Shown: positions 27,412 through 37,835, counted from the first letter of the stretch. The stretch is DNA of 64,000 nt from an uncultured Opitutales bacterium (GCA_944390805.1 CALXQW010000019.1:1-64000); one strand, 5' to 3'. Numbers and translations: made by a program. The notes: generated by a model from the letters alone, not told the origin.

Positions 27412-29624
27412 AGATATCTCTGCGAAAGGCACTGATGTTTTTTGGAATAGGAATTTCCGCTGTTCCAATGGCAGTCATGGCTGGATTGATAGCCGTGATG
27501 CAGCAGGATACTGCCGGCCTTGTAAAGCGCGAATTTGAGAAGGCAGCGCAGGAGAGTTCCGCCCAGACCGTATCGGATATAATACGCGTGTGCGAGATAA
27601 TAGACGCCTCAAAGAAGAAGTCGGCCCAGCATGTCAGAGACGATGCTATTTCCAGGCTCTACGAGCTTGGTATGCCCTCTCTTACAGAAGATTTCTTCAC
27701 GGCGCCAGTAAAGGACCAATACGACGCTTCTATTGCATTGCAGGTATCATTAAACAAGCTTGCCTTTGGGGCGGCTGCTATAACGCCTGAGTTTGATAAA
27801 GACGGCACTCCGCGTCAATCCGGCGGACCGGTGCAGGAGATACTCAATTCGGCAAAGGGAGCCGACAGTGTAGAGCTTACTCTGTTTGTCAGGATGAATC
27901 CAGAGGGCGACATGCTGCGTGTTGCCACAACCGCGCTTAGGAACGACGGCACTCCATATATAGGCACCTACATTCCCGCAATAAATGCCGATGGAACTGA
28001 AAACGCAATAATTTCAAAAATATTGCTTGGCGAGAGATGCAGAAGTTTTTCCGACGCGTCAGAATTATCCTTTGAGACCGACTACGAGCCCATATTCGAC
28101 AAGAACCGCAATGTTATAGGAATGTTCTCCTACGGAGTTCCCGGCAGCTTTGCAAACTTCATATGCGACTATCTTCAGAATTTGAGCATAGGTAAGAACG
28201 GATACGTATGGGTTGTTGAATCTGCGCAGTCCGGCAGGCCGGTATTCAAGGTTACAAAAGGTGGGGCGGTAAATTCGTCCATAGAGGAGTCTATAGAGAA
28301 AAACTCCGCGGCGCGCGCAAGGCTGGATAAGTTTATAGATGGCGCAAAGAACCTTGAATTTGGGGAGATAAAAGTTGAAAAATACGAGCTTGAGGGGATA
28401 GGAGCATCTGGAGGATCCGACATAATGGTATCCTACGCATATTTTGCTCCGTGGCGTTGGATTATAGGTGTTACGGCATACCAGCAGGATTACGACAAAG
28501 CCTCTTTCTTGATAAATCGCGAGGCATCATCCTTGCTGAAAAACATTCTTTGGGCATCGGTATTCTTATTTATAATAATAGTAGGGCTTGCGTATTCTGT
28601 TTCCGGCAAGATGTCTAAGCCGTTTGAAGCGCTGAGGAGGTTTGCCAGCAGAATACAATCAGGAGACATAAAGGGTGCGGGAGAAATTGCCGATGGGATG
28701 TCGGCCTCGTTCGGATTCGACAGGGGCGAGCTTGGCGGAATACTTTCAATATATAAAAGGATAACAACAACCTTTTCCGAACTTATCGGCAAGGTTAAGA
28801 GTTCTGCCGACACCCTGACTGCGGCATCGGACAGGATAGCCGCAGGGGCAGCAAAGATGGAGGCAGACACCGCCGCGCAGACGCGTTTTATTCTTGAAGT
28901 TGGCCGTACAAACGCAGACATAGTCAGGTCTGCCGGAAGGCTTTCAGTGAAGGCAAAGAATGCTGCGGCAAAGGCAGAAAATTCAATAGAGGCGGCAAAG
29001 GGCAACGGTAAAGATTTGGAAGCTCTGCTTGAGAATTCCGCGAAGCTATCGGAAGCTGCCGAGGCGATATCGGCGAGGCTTGCCATTATGAAGCAGAAAG
29101 CCGACGCCATATCGTCAATAGTAACAACCATAGGTTCCATTTCAGAAAAGACCAATCTGCTGAGTTTAAATGCCGCGATAGAGGCGAATAAGTCTGGCGA
29201 CTACGGCAAGGGGTTCGGTTCGGTATCTGCGCAGATAAGGAAGCTCTCAGACCAAACTGCTGTATCTGCCATGCACATAAGGAATATGGTCAGACAGATG
29301 CAAGAGTCAGTTGAAGGCGGCGTAAAAGATATGGAGAGTTTTTCCGGAAAAGTGGCGCAAGCCCACAGGATAATAAACGAGGCAGAAGGCAATCTATCAA
29401 AGATAATATCGCAGGTAATACAGCTTGGGCCAAAGTTTGAGACTATGGCAAAGGGTGTTGGAGAGCAGTCGGAAAGCGCCGGACAGATATCTTCTGGGAT
29501 AGCAAAATTAGAGTCATCCTCAATGAAAACGAACGAAAAGATCTCAAGTTTCAAGTACGCCGCGGAGGAGTTGAGAAGCACTGGGGAATCATTAAAGGAG
29601 CAAATTAGCGCGTTCAAAGTTTAA
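27408..29624 (+). CDS. Methyl-accepting chemotaxis-type receptor, tandem paralog
   Basis: 738 residues, same architecture as the preceding receptor: TM1 ~8-30, Cache-type periplasmic domain (NGYVWVVESAQ, APWRWIIGVTAY), TM2 ~380-400, HAMP-like segment and coiled-coil signalling domain with tip [23 protein letters not shown]. The two genes share sequence throughout and overlap by ATGA, so they are a tandem duplication expressed together, differing mainly in the sensor. In the tip, QTN is KTN and FAVV is FGSV. The ligand is unknown. No CheA, CheW or response regulator is encoded nearby. Confidence 0.88.
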   Translation: MKISLRKALMFFGIGISAVPMAVMAGLIAVMQQDTAGLVKREFEKAAQESSAQTVSDIIRVCEIIDASKKKSAQHVRDDAISRLYELGMPSLTEDFFTAPVKDQYDASIALQVSLNKLAFGAAAITPEFDKDGTPRQSGGPVQEILNSAKGADSVELTLFVRMNPEGDMLRVATTALRNDGTPYIGTYIPAINADGTENAIISKILLGERCRSFSDASELSFETDYEPIFDKNRNVIGMFSYGVPGSFANFICDYLQNLSIGKNGYVWVVESAQSGRPVFKVTKGGAVNSSIEESIEKNSAARARLDKFIDGAKNLEFGEIKVEKYELEGIGASGGSDIMVSYAYFAPWRWIIGVTAYQQDYDKASFLINREASSLLKNILWASVFLFIIIVGLAYSVSGKMSKPFEALRRFASRIQSGDIKGAGEIADGMSASFGFDRGELGGILSIYKRITTTFSELIGKVKSSADTLTAASDRIAAGAAKMEADTAAQTRFILEVGRTNADIVRSAGRLSVKAKNAAAKAENSIEAAKGNGKDLEALLENSAKLSEAAEAISARLAIMKQKADAISSIVTTIGSISEKTNLLSLNAAIEANKSGDYGKGFGSVSAQIRKLSDQTAVSAMHIRNMVRQMQESVEGGVKDMESFSGKVAQAHRIINEAEGNLSKIISQVIQLGPKFETMAKGVGEQSESAGQISSGIAKLESSSMKTNEKISSFKYAAEELRSTGESLKEQISAFKV

Positions 29625-29708
29625 TTATGGCAAGATTTTGAAAAAAAATGCTTGCGCGGAGAGTAATTTCGTATTTATTTACGCGTTTTTACAAATATTT
29701 CAATCCAG

Positions 29709-30023
29709 ATGAAAGCGACAATCAAAATACAGGGCAAACAGCTTACCGTCAAAGAGGGCGATATTTTCTTCGTCAACCGTTTCGTAGATTCCAAAGCGGG
29801 CGACACTATCGACATAAAAGACGTCCTCATGGTTGGAGAGGGCGAATCTGCAAAGTTCGGAGCGCCTATAGTTGACGGGGCCGTAGTGAGCGTAAAAATC
29901 CTCGAGAACAAGCGCGGCAAAAAGGTTGATATCTTCAAGAAGAACCGCAGAAAAGGCTACGAACGCAGAAGGGGGCACCGTCAGGAGCTTTCCGTTGTGA
30001 AGGTCGAGTCCATAAAGGCGTAA
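29709..30023 (+). CDS. rplU: 50S ribosomal protein L21
   Basis: 104 residues, the normal length. It starts [18 protein letters not shown] and ends in a basic segment with [22 protein letters not shown], the usual L21 C-terminal signature. It lies 19 bases before rpmA, the conserved pair in most bacteria. No obg gene follows, unlike in many genomes. Confidence 0.95.
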   Translation: MKATIKIQGKQLTVKEGDIFFVNRFVDSKAGDTIDIKDVLMVGEGESAKFGAPIVDGAVVSVKILENKRGKKVDIFKKNRRKGYERRRGHRQELSVVKVESIKA

Positions 30024-30042
30024 TAACGAAAGGCACATTACC

Positions 30043-30288
30043 ATGGCACATAAAAAAGGTCAGGGAACATCTAGAAATGGCAGGGACTCCAAGCCGAAAA
30101 TGCGCGGAGTAAAGAAGTACGGCGGAGAGCCTGTTTTGGCTGGCAGCATATTGGTTCGCCAGTGCGGAACTAAGGTTCGCGCGGGAGACAATGTTGGAAT
30201 GGGCAGAGATTTCACCCTTTTTGCCCTTGCTGACGGCACTGTAAAGTGGGACGGCGCGCACCGCAAGGTTTCCGTTTGCACAGAGTAG
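30043..30288 (+). CDS. rpmA: 50S ribosomal protein L27
   Basis: 81 residues. [19 protein letters not shown] at the N-terminus reaches the peptidyl transferase centre in L27; [22 protein letters not shown] is the family core. It starts directly with Met-Ala-His-Lys, without the cleaved N-terminal extension found in Firmicutes. AAAGGCAC precedes the start. A terminator follows, so rplU-rpmA is a two-gene unit. Confidence 0.97.
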   Translation: MAHKKGQGTSRNGRDSKPKMRGVKKYGGEPVLAGSILVRQCGTKVRAGDNVGMGRDFTLFALADGTVKWDGAHRKVSVCTE

Positions 30289-30320
30289 TACAGGCTAAAA
30301 GCAAATTTTTAACTTTCAGA

Positions 30321-30351
30321 AACGCGTTTCCAGATATGGAGCGCGTTTTTT
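30321..30351 (+). terminator. Rho-independent terminator of rplU-rpmA
   Basis: AACGCG and inner TTCCA pair with TGGA and CGCGTT across a GATA loop, followed by six T residues. The next 280 bases are AT-rich and empty. Confidence 0.85.
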
Positions 30352-30631
30352 GTGTTCATATATTGCAAGGTATGAAAAATATATAGCTATACAAAAATAT
30401 GGAAGATTAGAGGCTTACCGCAGATAAGATGTAGAATATAATAAGCGGGTAAATTCCATATACTATTAAAAAAGGCCTACATATAATTTGGAGAATAGAT
30501 AAAGTATTTTGTAAAGAGACTATAAGTTTTATGCTTGGGAAAACCTTTAATTTCAAAAAAATTTACACAAAAACAATCACAAACCAACAAATATACTCGA
30601 CATATAATAAAAAAGTCATCATAAGATTCTT

Positions 30632-31738
30632 ATGAGCAAGAGAGTTTTGAGGGGAATCTTTTTATTTGCAGGCATAATTTTAACATTTTTTTGTGCAATT
30701 GCAAATGCGATAGACATAAAAGTAGGGGCTATACGCTGGGATGCATGGTACGGAGGAAATACCGACTCGCCAAACAGTCCTGCTGCTGCAGTAGAAAAAA
30801 CCCTTCAAGACAAGCGTTGGCGTTATAGAACTCCAACGTTCATGAAGGAAAATCCCGATGGCACAATAACCCTAAACGGAGCCACAAGGGAAATCATAGA
30901 CGAGGAGATACGCTTGGCGCACAATGCCGGACTTTCCTTCTGGTCATACTGCACATACGCAAAAGACAGCGGAATGAGCAAAGCTCTTGCTTTACATAGA
31001 TCAAGCAAGATAAAAAACCTTATGCCTTTTTGCGCAATCATAACGCCAGGCACATTGCAAAACAAAGAGATGTACGGATATATTCTGGAGCTTTTGCAAG
31101 ACGATGCCTATTTCAAAGTAGAAGGCAGACCCGTTATATTCATGCTTTGCATATATACAAATCCGTTAGAAAAAGAAACTCTGGACAAAGCAAACATGAA
31201 GAGTCTTTTCAATAAATTTAAAGCCGATGTTAAAAGAATATTAGGAGACCCCATTGTAGTTATCCAAGACAGTGCCCCCGAAGGAAGAACAAAATTTGCA
31301 GCCGAATATTTCGGCGCGCAAGCAGTAAGCGCCTATTGGGCGTTGGAATGGAAGGAGAAAGGCGCATATGAGGATATCATATCTTGGGGAAACAAATATT
31401 GGGATAGGTTGAAAACAACCGGATACGGAGTTGTGCCTATAGTCACAACAGGTGCTGATCCGCGCCCGCGCTATATAAATCCTGTTCCGTGGGAGAAGCG
31501 CAAGAAGCCGGAGCCGAACAACAATCTGTATTATGAACATGCAACTCCAGAGCAGATAGCAGATTTCCTCAAAGATGCTATAGATTTCGTCAAGGCAAAC
31601 CCGCAGATTTGCCCTTACGGATTGATAAATATATACGCATGGAATGAATATGACGAGGGTGGCTGGCTTGCGCCTACATTTGGAGATAAGACATCGCGTC
31701 TCGATGCCATAAAAAAGGTGATAGAACAGAACAGATAA
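30632..31738 (+). CDS. Secreted GH99/WbsX-like TIM-barrel protein
   Basis: 368 residues. A signal peptide (~1-28, hydrophobic FLFAGIILTFFCAIANA) predicts export. The mature part starts with VGAIRWDAWYGG and ends with INIYAWNEYDEGGWLAPT, the pattern of glycoside hydrolase 99-like/WbsX proteins; AGLSFWSYCTYA lies between. Acidic residues of NEYDEGG are the likely catalytic or sugar-binding region. Such proteins act on or build polysaccharides, but the substrate cannot be read from sequence. It is monocistronic; TATAAT occurs ~30 bases upstream, without a good -35. Confidence 0.7.
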   Translation: MSKRVLRGIFLFAGIILTFFCAIANAIDIKVGAIRWDAWYGGNTDSPNSPAAAVEKTLQDKRWRYRTPTFMKENPDGTITLNGATREIIDEEIRLAHNAGLSFWSYCTYAKDSGMSKALALHRSSKIKNLMPFCAIITPGTLQNKEMYGYILELLQDDAYFKVEGRPVIFMLCIYTNPLEKETLDKANMKSLFNKFKADVKRILGDPIVVIQDSAPEGRTKFAAEYFGAQAVSAYWALEWKEKGAYEDIISWGNKYWDRLKTTGYGVVPIVTTGADPRPRYINPVPWEKRKKPEPNNNLYYEHATPEQIADFLKDAIDFVKANPQICPYGLINIYAWNEYDEGGWLAPTFGDKTSRLDAIKKVIEQNR

Positions 31739-31953
31739 AACGCTTATCCTTTCCCTTATAGTTTTGTGTATTGATTAAGGAATATGCGTTGGCACTCCAA
31801 TAGAGAGGCAATATGGAAAGATATGTTTTTTCCCATATAAAATACGCAGAAGAGCTATCTTGCCATAAATAAGAGACTGTCTAAATGCCTATTTAACGTA
31901 TAATGCAGATACGTTATAATAGAGTCTTAAATACGCCGCAATACGCCGTGCTA

Positions 31954-33933
31954 TTACAGTATGCCTGAGCCGTCCTTCTTTTGGACTTTTGCCAAAGTTT
32001 CTGCGGCAAGAGAAGCAGTTTTTAAGACGGAATCGAGAATTTTTGATATTTCGCGTTTAAGGGAATCCATCTGAGAGCATATCTCAGCCGAAGACGAGCT
32101 TTGCTCCGCAACCGACTCCAGCGCAGAATCCAATCGCATGGGCAAGCCCTGCACCCGCTGAATGATGCCTGTAAGATGAGAGCTGACCACCATCATATCC
32201 GCATAAGAAGACTCCACCTTTTTGGCAAAGACATTCATACCCGATATGCCCGCATTAACAGATGCCATCATTGCCGATATGCCCTTTTCAATCTCCACCG
32301 TAGAGTTTGCCGTTTGCGTTGCAAGCGCGCCGATTTCCGCAGCAACAACAGAAAAACCTTTGCCGTAATCCCCTGCTTTTTTAGATTCTATGGCGGCATT
32401 TAAGCTGAGCAGATTGGTTTTGTCGGCGACGTTTTCCATAGTTTCAACAACGCGCTCTATGATTTCCGCACTGCCATATAGGCCTTTTAACTGCTCCGTA
32501 AGCTCTGAGCTGAAGGAATTTAAGTCTTTCATAGAGGCTTCAATTTTCTCTATGTGGACCAAACCGCCTTCCGCGTTTACAACTGTCTCCTCCGAGGCGG
32601 CAAGAACAGTGGATAGATTCTCTTTTAGCGAATTTGATATTTCAGCCATTCCAGAGGCTTTAGAACGCATGCTTTTAACCGAATCAGACGCAAGCCCCAA
32701 CATTTTCTCGCGTTCGCGGGTCATGGAGAGCATGTCAGACAGAGCGGAGGAAACCTCGCGAGTCTTATTTGACGATCTATCCATAAAGGAAATTATCATA
32801 TTTCTGATGGATGCAAAATTATCAGCCAATATTTTAAACTCCATGCTTGCCTTAACTGGAGATGAATCAGAAAAGTCTCCATACAGCATTTTTTCGGAAC
32901 GCGCAATCAGCCTGCGAACCGGCGACAAAGCCCCTCGAGAGACAATCTTTGCACACAATGCGCAAAACGGTAGAAGCAGAATAGAAAATATCAGAAGTTC
33001 GCGCCGATATTTCAGAAGAACTCCTGTACTTTCAAGGGCTTTGTCGGTTGAGAAGACATACCATCTCAACATGGGGATATAATCCCATGCCGCCACAATA
33101 TCTTCCCCTTCCGCAGACATGGCCGATACTCCATCTGCCGGACCAGACAGTTGGTTGTTGGCAAAAGCAGTACCGTCTTTTAGTATTAGAGGTTCACGCG
33201 GGACAAGCTCAAAAGAATCTCCCGAATGAGATAATATATATGGAATATTTTTTGAATACACACATATAAAACTCCCTCCGCCGGATACGTCCCCCGATAT
33301 TATAGAAGCAACCCGCTTAAGATCCACGGAAAATACGCAGACTCCGGCAAAGGCGTCGCTGGAACGCACAATAGAAGCTATAAATACAGCCGGATTGCCG
33401 TCGAGCGGATTTGTAGAAAGCGTTGATACCGCAATTTTACCAGACTCCACCGCCCTTCTATATGTATCTGAGATTTGGGTACCATCTAAAACTTCGTCTG
33501 TTGCACTTTTTATTCCGCTTGCAAATTTTGAGGAATACATAAGCGCGCCATCTTTTGAGAAGATAAAACACTCCTTAAAGTCGGCATTTGAGAAGAATTT
33601 TTCAAATTCCTCTGTAAATTGCACCCTATCTATTTTTGCGTTTAAAAACGACGATATACACGGAAGACTCGCAAGCATATCTGCAGTCTTCAAGCGATCT
33701 TTGAAATACTCCGATACGGAAACTGCGCGCGACACCGACAACGCGTATAAGCCCCCACCCCTTTCCGACAACACATACCGTTCAATTCCTTTATACGCCC
33801 TCGCGAAGAAAGCCCACAGAGGGATCAAGCAAAAAGCCGCAATGCATATAAACAGCCTGAAGGACAGAGAGCCAAACAGAGGCCTTCCGCGTCCGGTACG
33901 TCCGCGTCCAAGATGTTTAGGAGAAATTTTCAT
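31954..33933 (-). CDS. Methyl-accepting chemotaxis-type receptor with dCache-like sensor
   Basis: 659 residues from ATG 33933 (a TTG 39 bases upstream is less likely). A basic N-terminus ([11 protein letters not shown]) precedes TM1 (~22-42), then a large periplasmic sensor to ~320, TM2 ~325-345, a HAMP-like region, and a signalling coiled coil with tip [23 protein letters not shown]. It differs from the two tandem receptors in its sensor but shares the WspA-like tip. It stands alone on the minus strand. Ligand and partners are unknown. Confidence 0.87.
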   Translation of the reverse strand: MKISPKHLGRGRTGRGRPLFGSLSFRLFICIAAFCLIPLWAFFARAYKGIERYVLSERGGGLYALSVSRAVSVSEYFKDRLKTADMLASLPCISSFLNAKIDRVQFTEEFEKFFSNADFKECFIFSKDGALMYSSKFASGIKSATDEVLDGTQISDTYRRAVESGKIAVSTLSTNPLDGNPAVFIASIVRSSDAFAGVCVFSVDLKRVASIISGDVSGGGSFICVYSKNIPYILSHSGDSFELVPREPLILKDGTAFANNQLSGPADGVSAMSAEGEDIVAAWDYIPMLRWYVFSTDKALESTGVLLKYRRELLIFSILLLPFCALCAKIVSRGALSPVRRLIARSEKMLYGDFSDSSPVKASMEFKILADNFASIRNMIISFMDRSSNKTREVSSALSDMLSMTREREKMLGLASDSVKSMRSKASGMAEISNSLKENLSTVLAASEETVVNAEGGLVHIEKIEASMKDLNSFSSELTEQLKGLYGSAEIIERVVETMENVADKTNLLSLNAAIESKKAGDYGKGFSVVAAEIGALATQTANSTVEIEKGISAMMASVNAGISGMNVFAKKVESSYADMMVVSSHLTGIIQRVQGLPMRLDSALESVAEQSSSSAEICSQMDSLKREISKILDSVLKTASLAAETLAKVQKKDGSGIL

Positions 33934-34239
33934 ATGGCTGCAAAATATTGTTCCGCAAAGTACAATACACAATAATAGCGTGCAAGTACAGTTCGGCTTT
34001 TATATATAGAAAGTTTTTCAGGAATTTTACAAAGAGCAAGATTTCTATTTTTGGGAGAACATAGTTCTATTTTATCAAAGCCCAAAAACAAAGATCTGTA
34101 ATTTTAGGAATTAGAGTCTTCACATATACAGTGCAAAAACAACTTCCACAGTTTGTAATAATACAGTTTAGAATTTTCCTCTCAATTCTTTTTTAAAAGA
34201 TTGTTGAATTTTAATTTTCGACGGTAAAAATCTGTCTGC
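33934..34239. other. Divergent intergenic region, receptor / nth
   Basis: About 300 AT-rich bases between divergent genes. It must hold both promoters, but I see no convincing boxes, hairpin or small gene. Confidence 0.4.
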
Positions 34240-34896
34240 ATGAATATAAAGCAGCGCGCAAAGATAGTAATGGACGAGCTCGACCGTCTTTATCCGAATC
34301 CTAAAATTCCTTTGGACAGTAAAAATACATTTACATTTCTTGTTGCGGTTGTTCTGTCGGCACAATGCAAAGACTCCAGAGTAAATGAGGTCACCCCAGA
34401 ATTATTTAAGCTTGCCTCTACACCGCAGGAGATGGCTAAACTCGACACGGAAAAAATACGTTCTATAATACGTCCATGCGGATTATCGGAAGCAAAGTCA
34501 AAGAACATAAAAGAATTATCAAGAATCATAACGGAAAAATACGGTGGGAAAGTTCCAAATACTTTCGAAGATTTAGAATCGCTGCCAGGAGTTGGGCATA
34601 AAACTGCGTCAGTACTTATGTTGCAGGCATTTGGGACACCAGCCTTCCCTGTAGACACCCATATACATAGGCTCGCAGCCAGGTGGAAGCTTGCCTCCGG
34701 CAAAAGTGTTGTAGATACCGAACGCAGCCTAAAAAAGATCTTTCCTAAAGAGAAATGGTATAACCTGCATCTTCAGCTAATTTACTACGGCAGAGAATAT
34801 TGCAAGGCGCACACATGCAAAACGCCTGAGACAATGTGTCCTCTATGCCGCAAACTTGCCGCAAAACCAAGGTCAAAAAAGCCTGAAGACAAATAA
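34240..34896 (+). CDS. nth: Endonuclease III
   Basis: 218 residues. It is a DNA glycosylase/AP lyase removing oxidised pyrimidines. The helix-hairpin-helix has LPGVGHKTASV with the catalytic Lys, and PVDTHIHRLAAR has the catalytic Asp. The C-terminal cysteines read CKAHTCKTPETMCPLC, spacing C-x4-C-x6-C-x2-C instead of the usual C-x6-C-x2-C-x5-C, so the iron-sulfur loop is either rearranged or lost. Confidence 0.93.
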   Translation: MNIKQRAKIVMDELDRLYPNPKIPLDSKNTFTFLVAVVLSAQCKDSRVNEVTPELFKLASTPQEMAKLDTEKIRSIIRPCGLSEAKSKNIKELSRIITEKYGGKVPNTFEDLESLPGVGHKTASVLMLQAFGTPAFPVDTHIHRLAARWKLASGKSVVDTERSLKKIFPKEKWYNLHLQLIYYGREYCKAHTCKTPETMCPLCRKLAAKPRSKKPEDK

Positions 34897-34991
34897 AATT
34901 CATCTCGTCGGCGTACCATGCGCGTTAGTTCCATAAATATGGGGGAAAATCAGATTATTGGGTAATAATTCAATATTATTTTATTTTTAAA

Positions 34992-35019
34992 TTGACTATT
35001 CCGTCTGCTACTATTTCAT
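34992..35019 (+). promoter_or_regulatory. Possible tRNA-Gly promoter
   Basis: TTGACT (34992-34997) is a good -35 box. A weak -10 (TTTCAT, 35014-35019) follows at 16 bases, about 20 bases before the tRNA. Confidence 0.3.
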
Positions 35020-35038
35020 CTTAACACATTATTTTTCT

Positions 35039-35112
35039 GCGGGCATAGTTTAGTGGTAAAACCTCTGTCTTCCAAGCAGATGATGGCAGTTCGATTCTGC
35101 CTGCCCGCACCA
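35039..35112 (+). tRNA. tRNA-Gly (anticodon TCC)
   Basis: A full cloverleaf: acceptor GCGGGCA pairs with TGCCCGC, followed by A and an encoded CCA. The D-arm contains TAGTGGTA, the anticodon loop is CTTCCAA, and the T-loop is GTTCGATTC. The anticodon TCC reads GGA/GGG glycine codons. Confidence 0.95.
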
Positions 35113-35114
35113 GA

Positions 35115-35152
35115 AAAAAGGTGCAGAGAAAAATTCCCTGCGCCTTTTCTTA
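35115..35152 (+). terminator. Terminator after tRNA-Gly
   Basis: AAAAGGTGCAG (35116-35126) pairs with CTGCGCCTTTT (35138-35148), with one T-G wobble, and a short T-rich tail. Confidence 0.75.
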
Positions 35153-35648
35153 TTAAACAAATAAGCCCCTGGAATAAGAGGTTTCTAATCAATGTTGTTA
35201 ATCTTCCGAGCGCCTCATTAATTGCTTCATACATGCCAAAAGCCAAAAATGTTAAATATGTAAAAATAACATAAGGCTAAAAAAGAAGAGAGATTATTTA
35301 TTCATTTAGCCTTTGCCGAAGAACAATATTTTCGTATGTTTATATTTTATAATTACCAGAAGGCATTTTAAGCAGATCAAAAACAGATCCTATATTACAA
35401 AATTATAATATATTCCATCAATAAGATATTTATGCCATATTATCTATCATATGTCTGAAATGTATAAGAGCATGCATAAATACTATATATTCAGTTGAAT
35501 ATCTCTAATTTGCCGCAAAATAAATTTAGACTTAATAACCTTAAGGAGCGGCATTACAATATATCATTAATTTACATCAATATTATTGAAAATATCTCAT
35601 GTTTATGAAAGCAAGAAAATCCATGTAGAATAATTCCTTATATATTTC
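35153..35648. other. AT-rich non-coding stretch
   Basis: About 500 bases between the tRNA terminator and the stop of the corrinoid activator gene. No supported gene or clear terminator on either strand. Short frames here have no ribosome binding site and no family resemblance. Confidence 0.5.
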
Positions 35649-37151
35649 TTAGAAATATATATTTCTCAAAGATAAAGCATCTATGAAATTGTCCTGAAAG
35701 AAAGCACTTGTATTGAGCTCTATGACCTTAGATATCTCGGAATATTTTTTTGCTAAAGTTAGAAGTTTTTTAGACAAAGCGCACATAAACGTTCCTCCGA
35801 GTGCTCCATTGCCTATTGATTTTATCTGTGCATTATCAAAACTCGGTAGTAATCCTATCTTTACTGCATTGTGAAAATTCATTCCTTTTCCAAAGCCTCC
35901 GGCTATATATACTTGCTGAAAATCTCCACTATGGGCACCTATCTCGCAAAAAAGAGTTTTTAATGCCGATTGAACAGCAGCCTTTGCCTTTATTAACTCC
36001 GATATCTCATATCTTCCAATCCTGATAGAGTCTGTAAATTTATAATATTTACCCCCATCAATGAAGGCTCCGAATTCGGAAATTAAACCTGTATGCGAGG
36101 CTTCGGCAAGAAAGTCTATATATCCTGAAGCGCATATTCCACATGCCGGCGCATTGCCTATAGTTTCATATTTCAAGCCGGGCTTTCCATCTATATATAC
36201 CCTGCATATTGCGCCGTTTTGAGCTTTTGTGGAGCACTCAAATCCCCCACCCTCAAACGCCGGACCGGCAGGAGCACTGCATGCGAACAACTGTCCTTTA
36301 TATTTTACTACGATCTCGGCGTTTGTACCTAAATCTATCATTACAGAATTACAGTCTTTTACAAACAATCCAGAGTTTACACACGCACCTACTGCATCTG
36401 CCCCGACAAAAGCCCCTATGGATGGCAAAGAAACTATTTTCTTTGTCTTTATACCCATGAAACTCTCGCACTCTACTGAATTTAGAAAATCGCTATTAAA
36501 TGGAAATGTAGCTAGGCCAGATATCTCTTTCCCGAAAAATATATGAAGCATGGCACAGTTTCCTGACACATAGAGAACCTCTATACAATCGGCATTCGCA
36601 AAACTAATGGCATCATCTAGCATCTTAGCCACTGAATGGGAAATACATTCCCTAAGAATGTTAAGACCTTCTTTTGACATTGCAAAAGCAATTCTTGATA
36701 CAACATCTGCACCATATTTGCATTGAGGATTTACAGATGTAGCACGATATATAATTTTGGACGAGGCATCAAAAAGTACAAGGGCCAGTGTTGTGGTGCC
36801 TATATCAAGCGCAGCGCGAAGACCAGAAAATGACTCTGGAATAAAGCCTTTTGGAAGTACAAAATCGGCCTCTGCAAATATAGAATTCTGGGCGGAATTT
36901 TTTGGAGGCATCATTATACGCAAATTATCAGACAAAACCACGCTTTTGCACATTCTTAAAACAGCTCCAGCAGAATACACATCTCCCTCAGATGATAACT
37001 CTCCGGATACTATTTGAACCTTGCATGCTCCGCAAACTCCGGTCCCGCCGCACACAAAATATCTTCCAAGAGAAACATCTCCATTTAAAAGCTCTTTTAC
37101 AGTTTTCCCCTTACAACCGGAAAACTCATATATTGAAGATTTTTTCGTCAT
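35649..37151 (-). CDS. Corrinoid activation protein (RACE / RamA-like, ferredoxin + ASKHA domain)
   Basis: 500 residues. The N-terminus is a 2Fe-2S ferredoxin domain with Cys34, Cys40, Cys43 and Cys68 (CGGTGVCGAC ... RMC). The rest is the ASKHA-fold domain formerly DUF4445, with AALDIGTTTLALVLFD, VMIDLGTNAEIVVK, APAGPAFEGGG and YIAGGFGKG. These proteins reduce inactive cob(II)alamin in methyltransferases to Co(I) using ATP. It is the last gene of the corrinoid operon, and its start lies 26 bases inside the DUF1638 gene. Confidence 0.9.
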   Translation of the reverse strand: MTKKSSIYEFSGCKGKTVKELLNGDVSLGRYFVCGGTGVCGACKVQIVSGELSSEGDVYSAGAVLRMCKSVVLSDNLRIMMPPKNSAQNSIFAEADFVLPKGFIPESFSGLRAALDIGTTTLALVLFDASSKIIYRATSVNPQCKYGADVVSRIAFAMSKEGLNILRECISHSVAKMLDDAISFANADCIEVLYVSGNCAMLHIFFGKEISGLATFPFNSDFLNSVECESFMGIKTKKIVSLPSIGAFVGADAVGACVNSGLFVKDCNSVMIDLGTNAEIVVKYKGQLFACSAPAGPAFEGGGFECSTKAQNGAICRVYIDGKPGLKYETIGNAPACGICASGYIDFLAEASHTGLISEFGAFIDGGKYYKFTDSIRIGRYEISELIKAKAAVQSALKTLFCEIGAHSGDFQQVYIAGGFGKGMNFHNAVKIGLLPSFDNAQIKSIGNGALGGTFMCALSKKLLTLAKKYSEISKVIELNTSAFFQDNFIDALSLRNIYF

Positions 37152-37824
37152 AGCTGGCTTTTAGAGTTTTTCCTTTTGGCAATATGAAAAATCTATCGGA
37201 ATCTATACGCATTTGTAGAGCGTCGGATAGCAAAGAATTGTTTGCGCAGATTTCTCGGAACTTCCAATTCATAAATTTTGCACACTCCATACATGCTCTC
37301 TTTGAATTCTCCGACTCGTGAAACTGCATGTAAAATACTTCATCATATGCGGCAAACTGCCCTAAGAATGCCTCCATCAAAATATCCGCACTGTCCTTGC
37401 CATATTCCGAAAGATATCTTGATTTTGTTTTTTTAAATAACTCCTCCGACGGCAGCAGCCCAGCGGAAATATATCCAGGAGACGCAAAAAATGCGCGCGG
37501 ATTATTTCTTGTAAAATCCATGGCGGCTGCCGATGAACCAAAAAAAATTCCGCGGCAATCGTGAACGCGCGGTATAACAAGCTCAAAATCATCTGATCTC
37601 AACCCCAAAGCTGCGTTGCCGCAGAGTCCGAATATCAACAAGATTCTATCGTTTTCCTTTGAGAATCCGCTGAGCTTGCCACATACAACATCCCTCATCT
37701 TGTCCGGATTTAAATGGCTCTCGGCCTTGAAAGACTCTATCTGAAGCGGCTTATTCTCAAGCTTTTCGCTCATAAGGACAATATCGTCCTTAAATATATC
37801 GCAGCACAAAACCGAGAACTTCAT
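37126..37824 (-). CDS. DUF1638-type protein of corrinoid methyltransfer operons
   Basis: 232 residues from ATG 37824; an upstream in-frame extension would overlap the MtaA-like gene. Motifs LIFGLCGNAALGL and PRVHDCRGIFFGS match the DUF1638 pattern, including the conserved His-Asp-Cys. DUF1638 genes commonly accompany methylamine, methanol or other corrinoid methyltransferases; the biochemical role is not known to me. Cys-rich content (CAKFMNW, MECAKF) suggests metal or cofactor binding. Confidence 0.75.
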   Translation of the reverse strand: MKFSVLCCDIFKDDIVLMSEKLENKPLQIESFKAESHLNPDKMRDVVCGKLSGFSKENDRILLIFGLCGNAALGLRSDDFELVIPRVHDCRGIFFGSSAAAMDFTRNNPRAFFASPGYISAGLLPSEELFKKTKSRYLSEYGKDSADILMEAFLGQFAAYDEVFYMQFHESENSKRACMECAKFMNWKFREICANNSLLSDALQMRIDSDRFFILPKGKTLKASYDEKIFNI

Positions 37825-37835
37825 AAGAAATATCT

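Noticed and set aside
35153-35648. CRISPR array or mobile element in the long AT-rich gap
   Set aside because: No regularly spaced repeats, terminal inverted repeats or transposase fragments seen.
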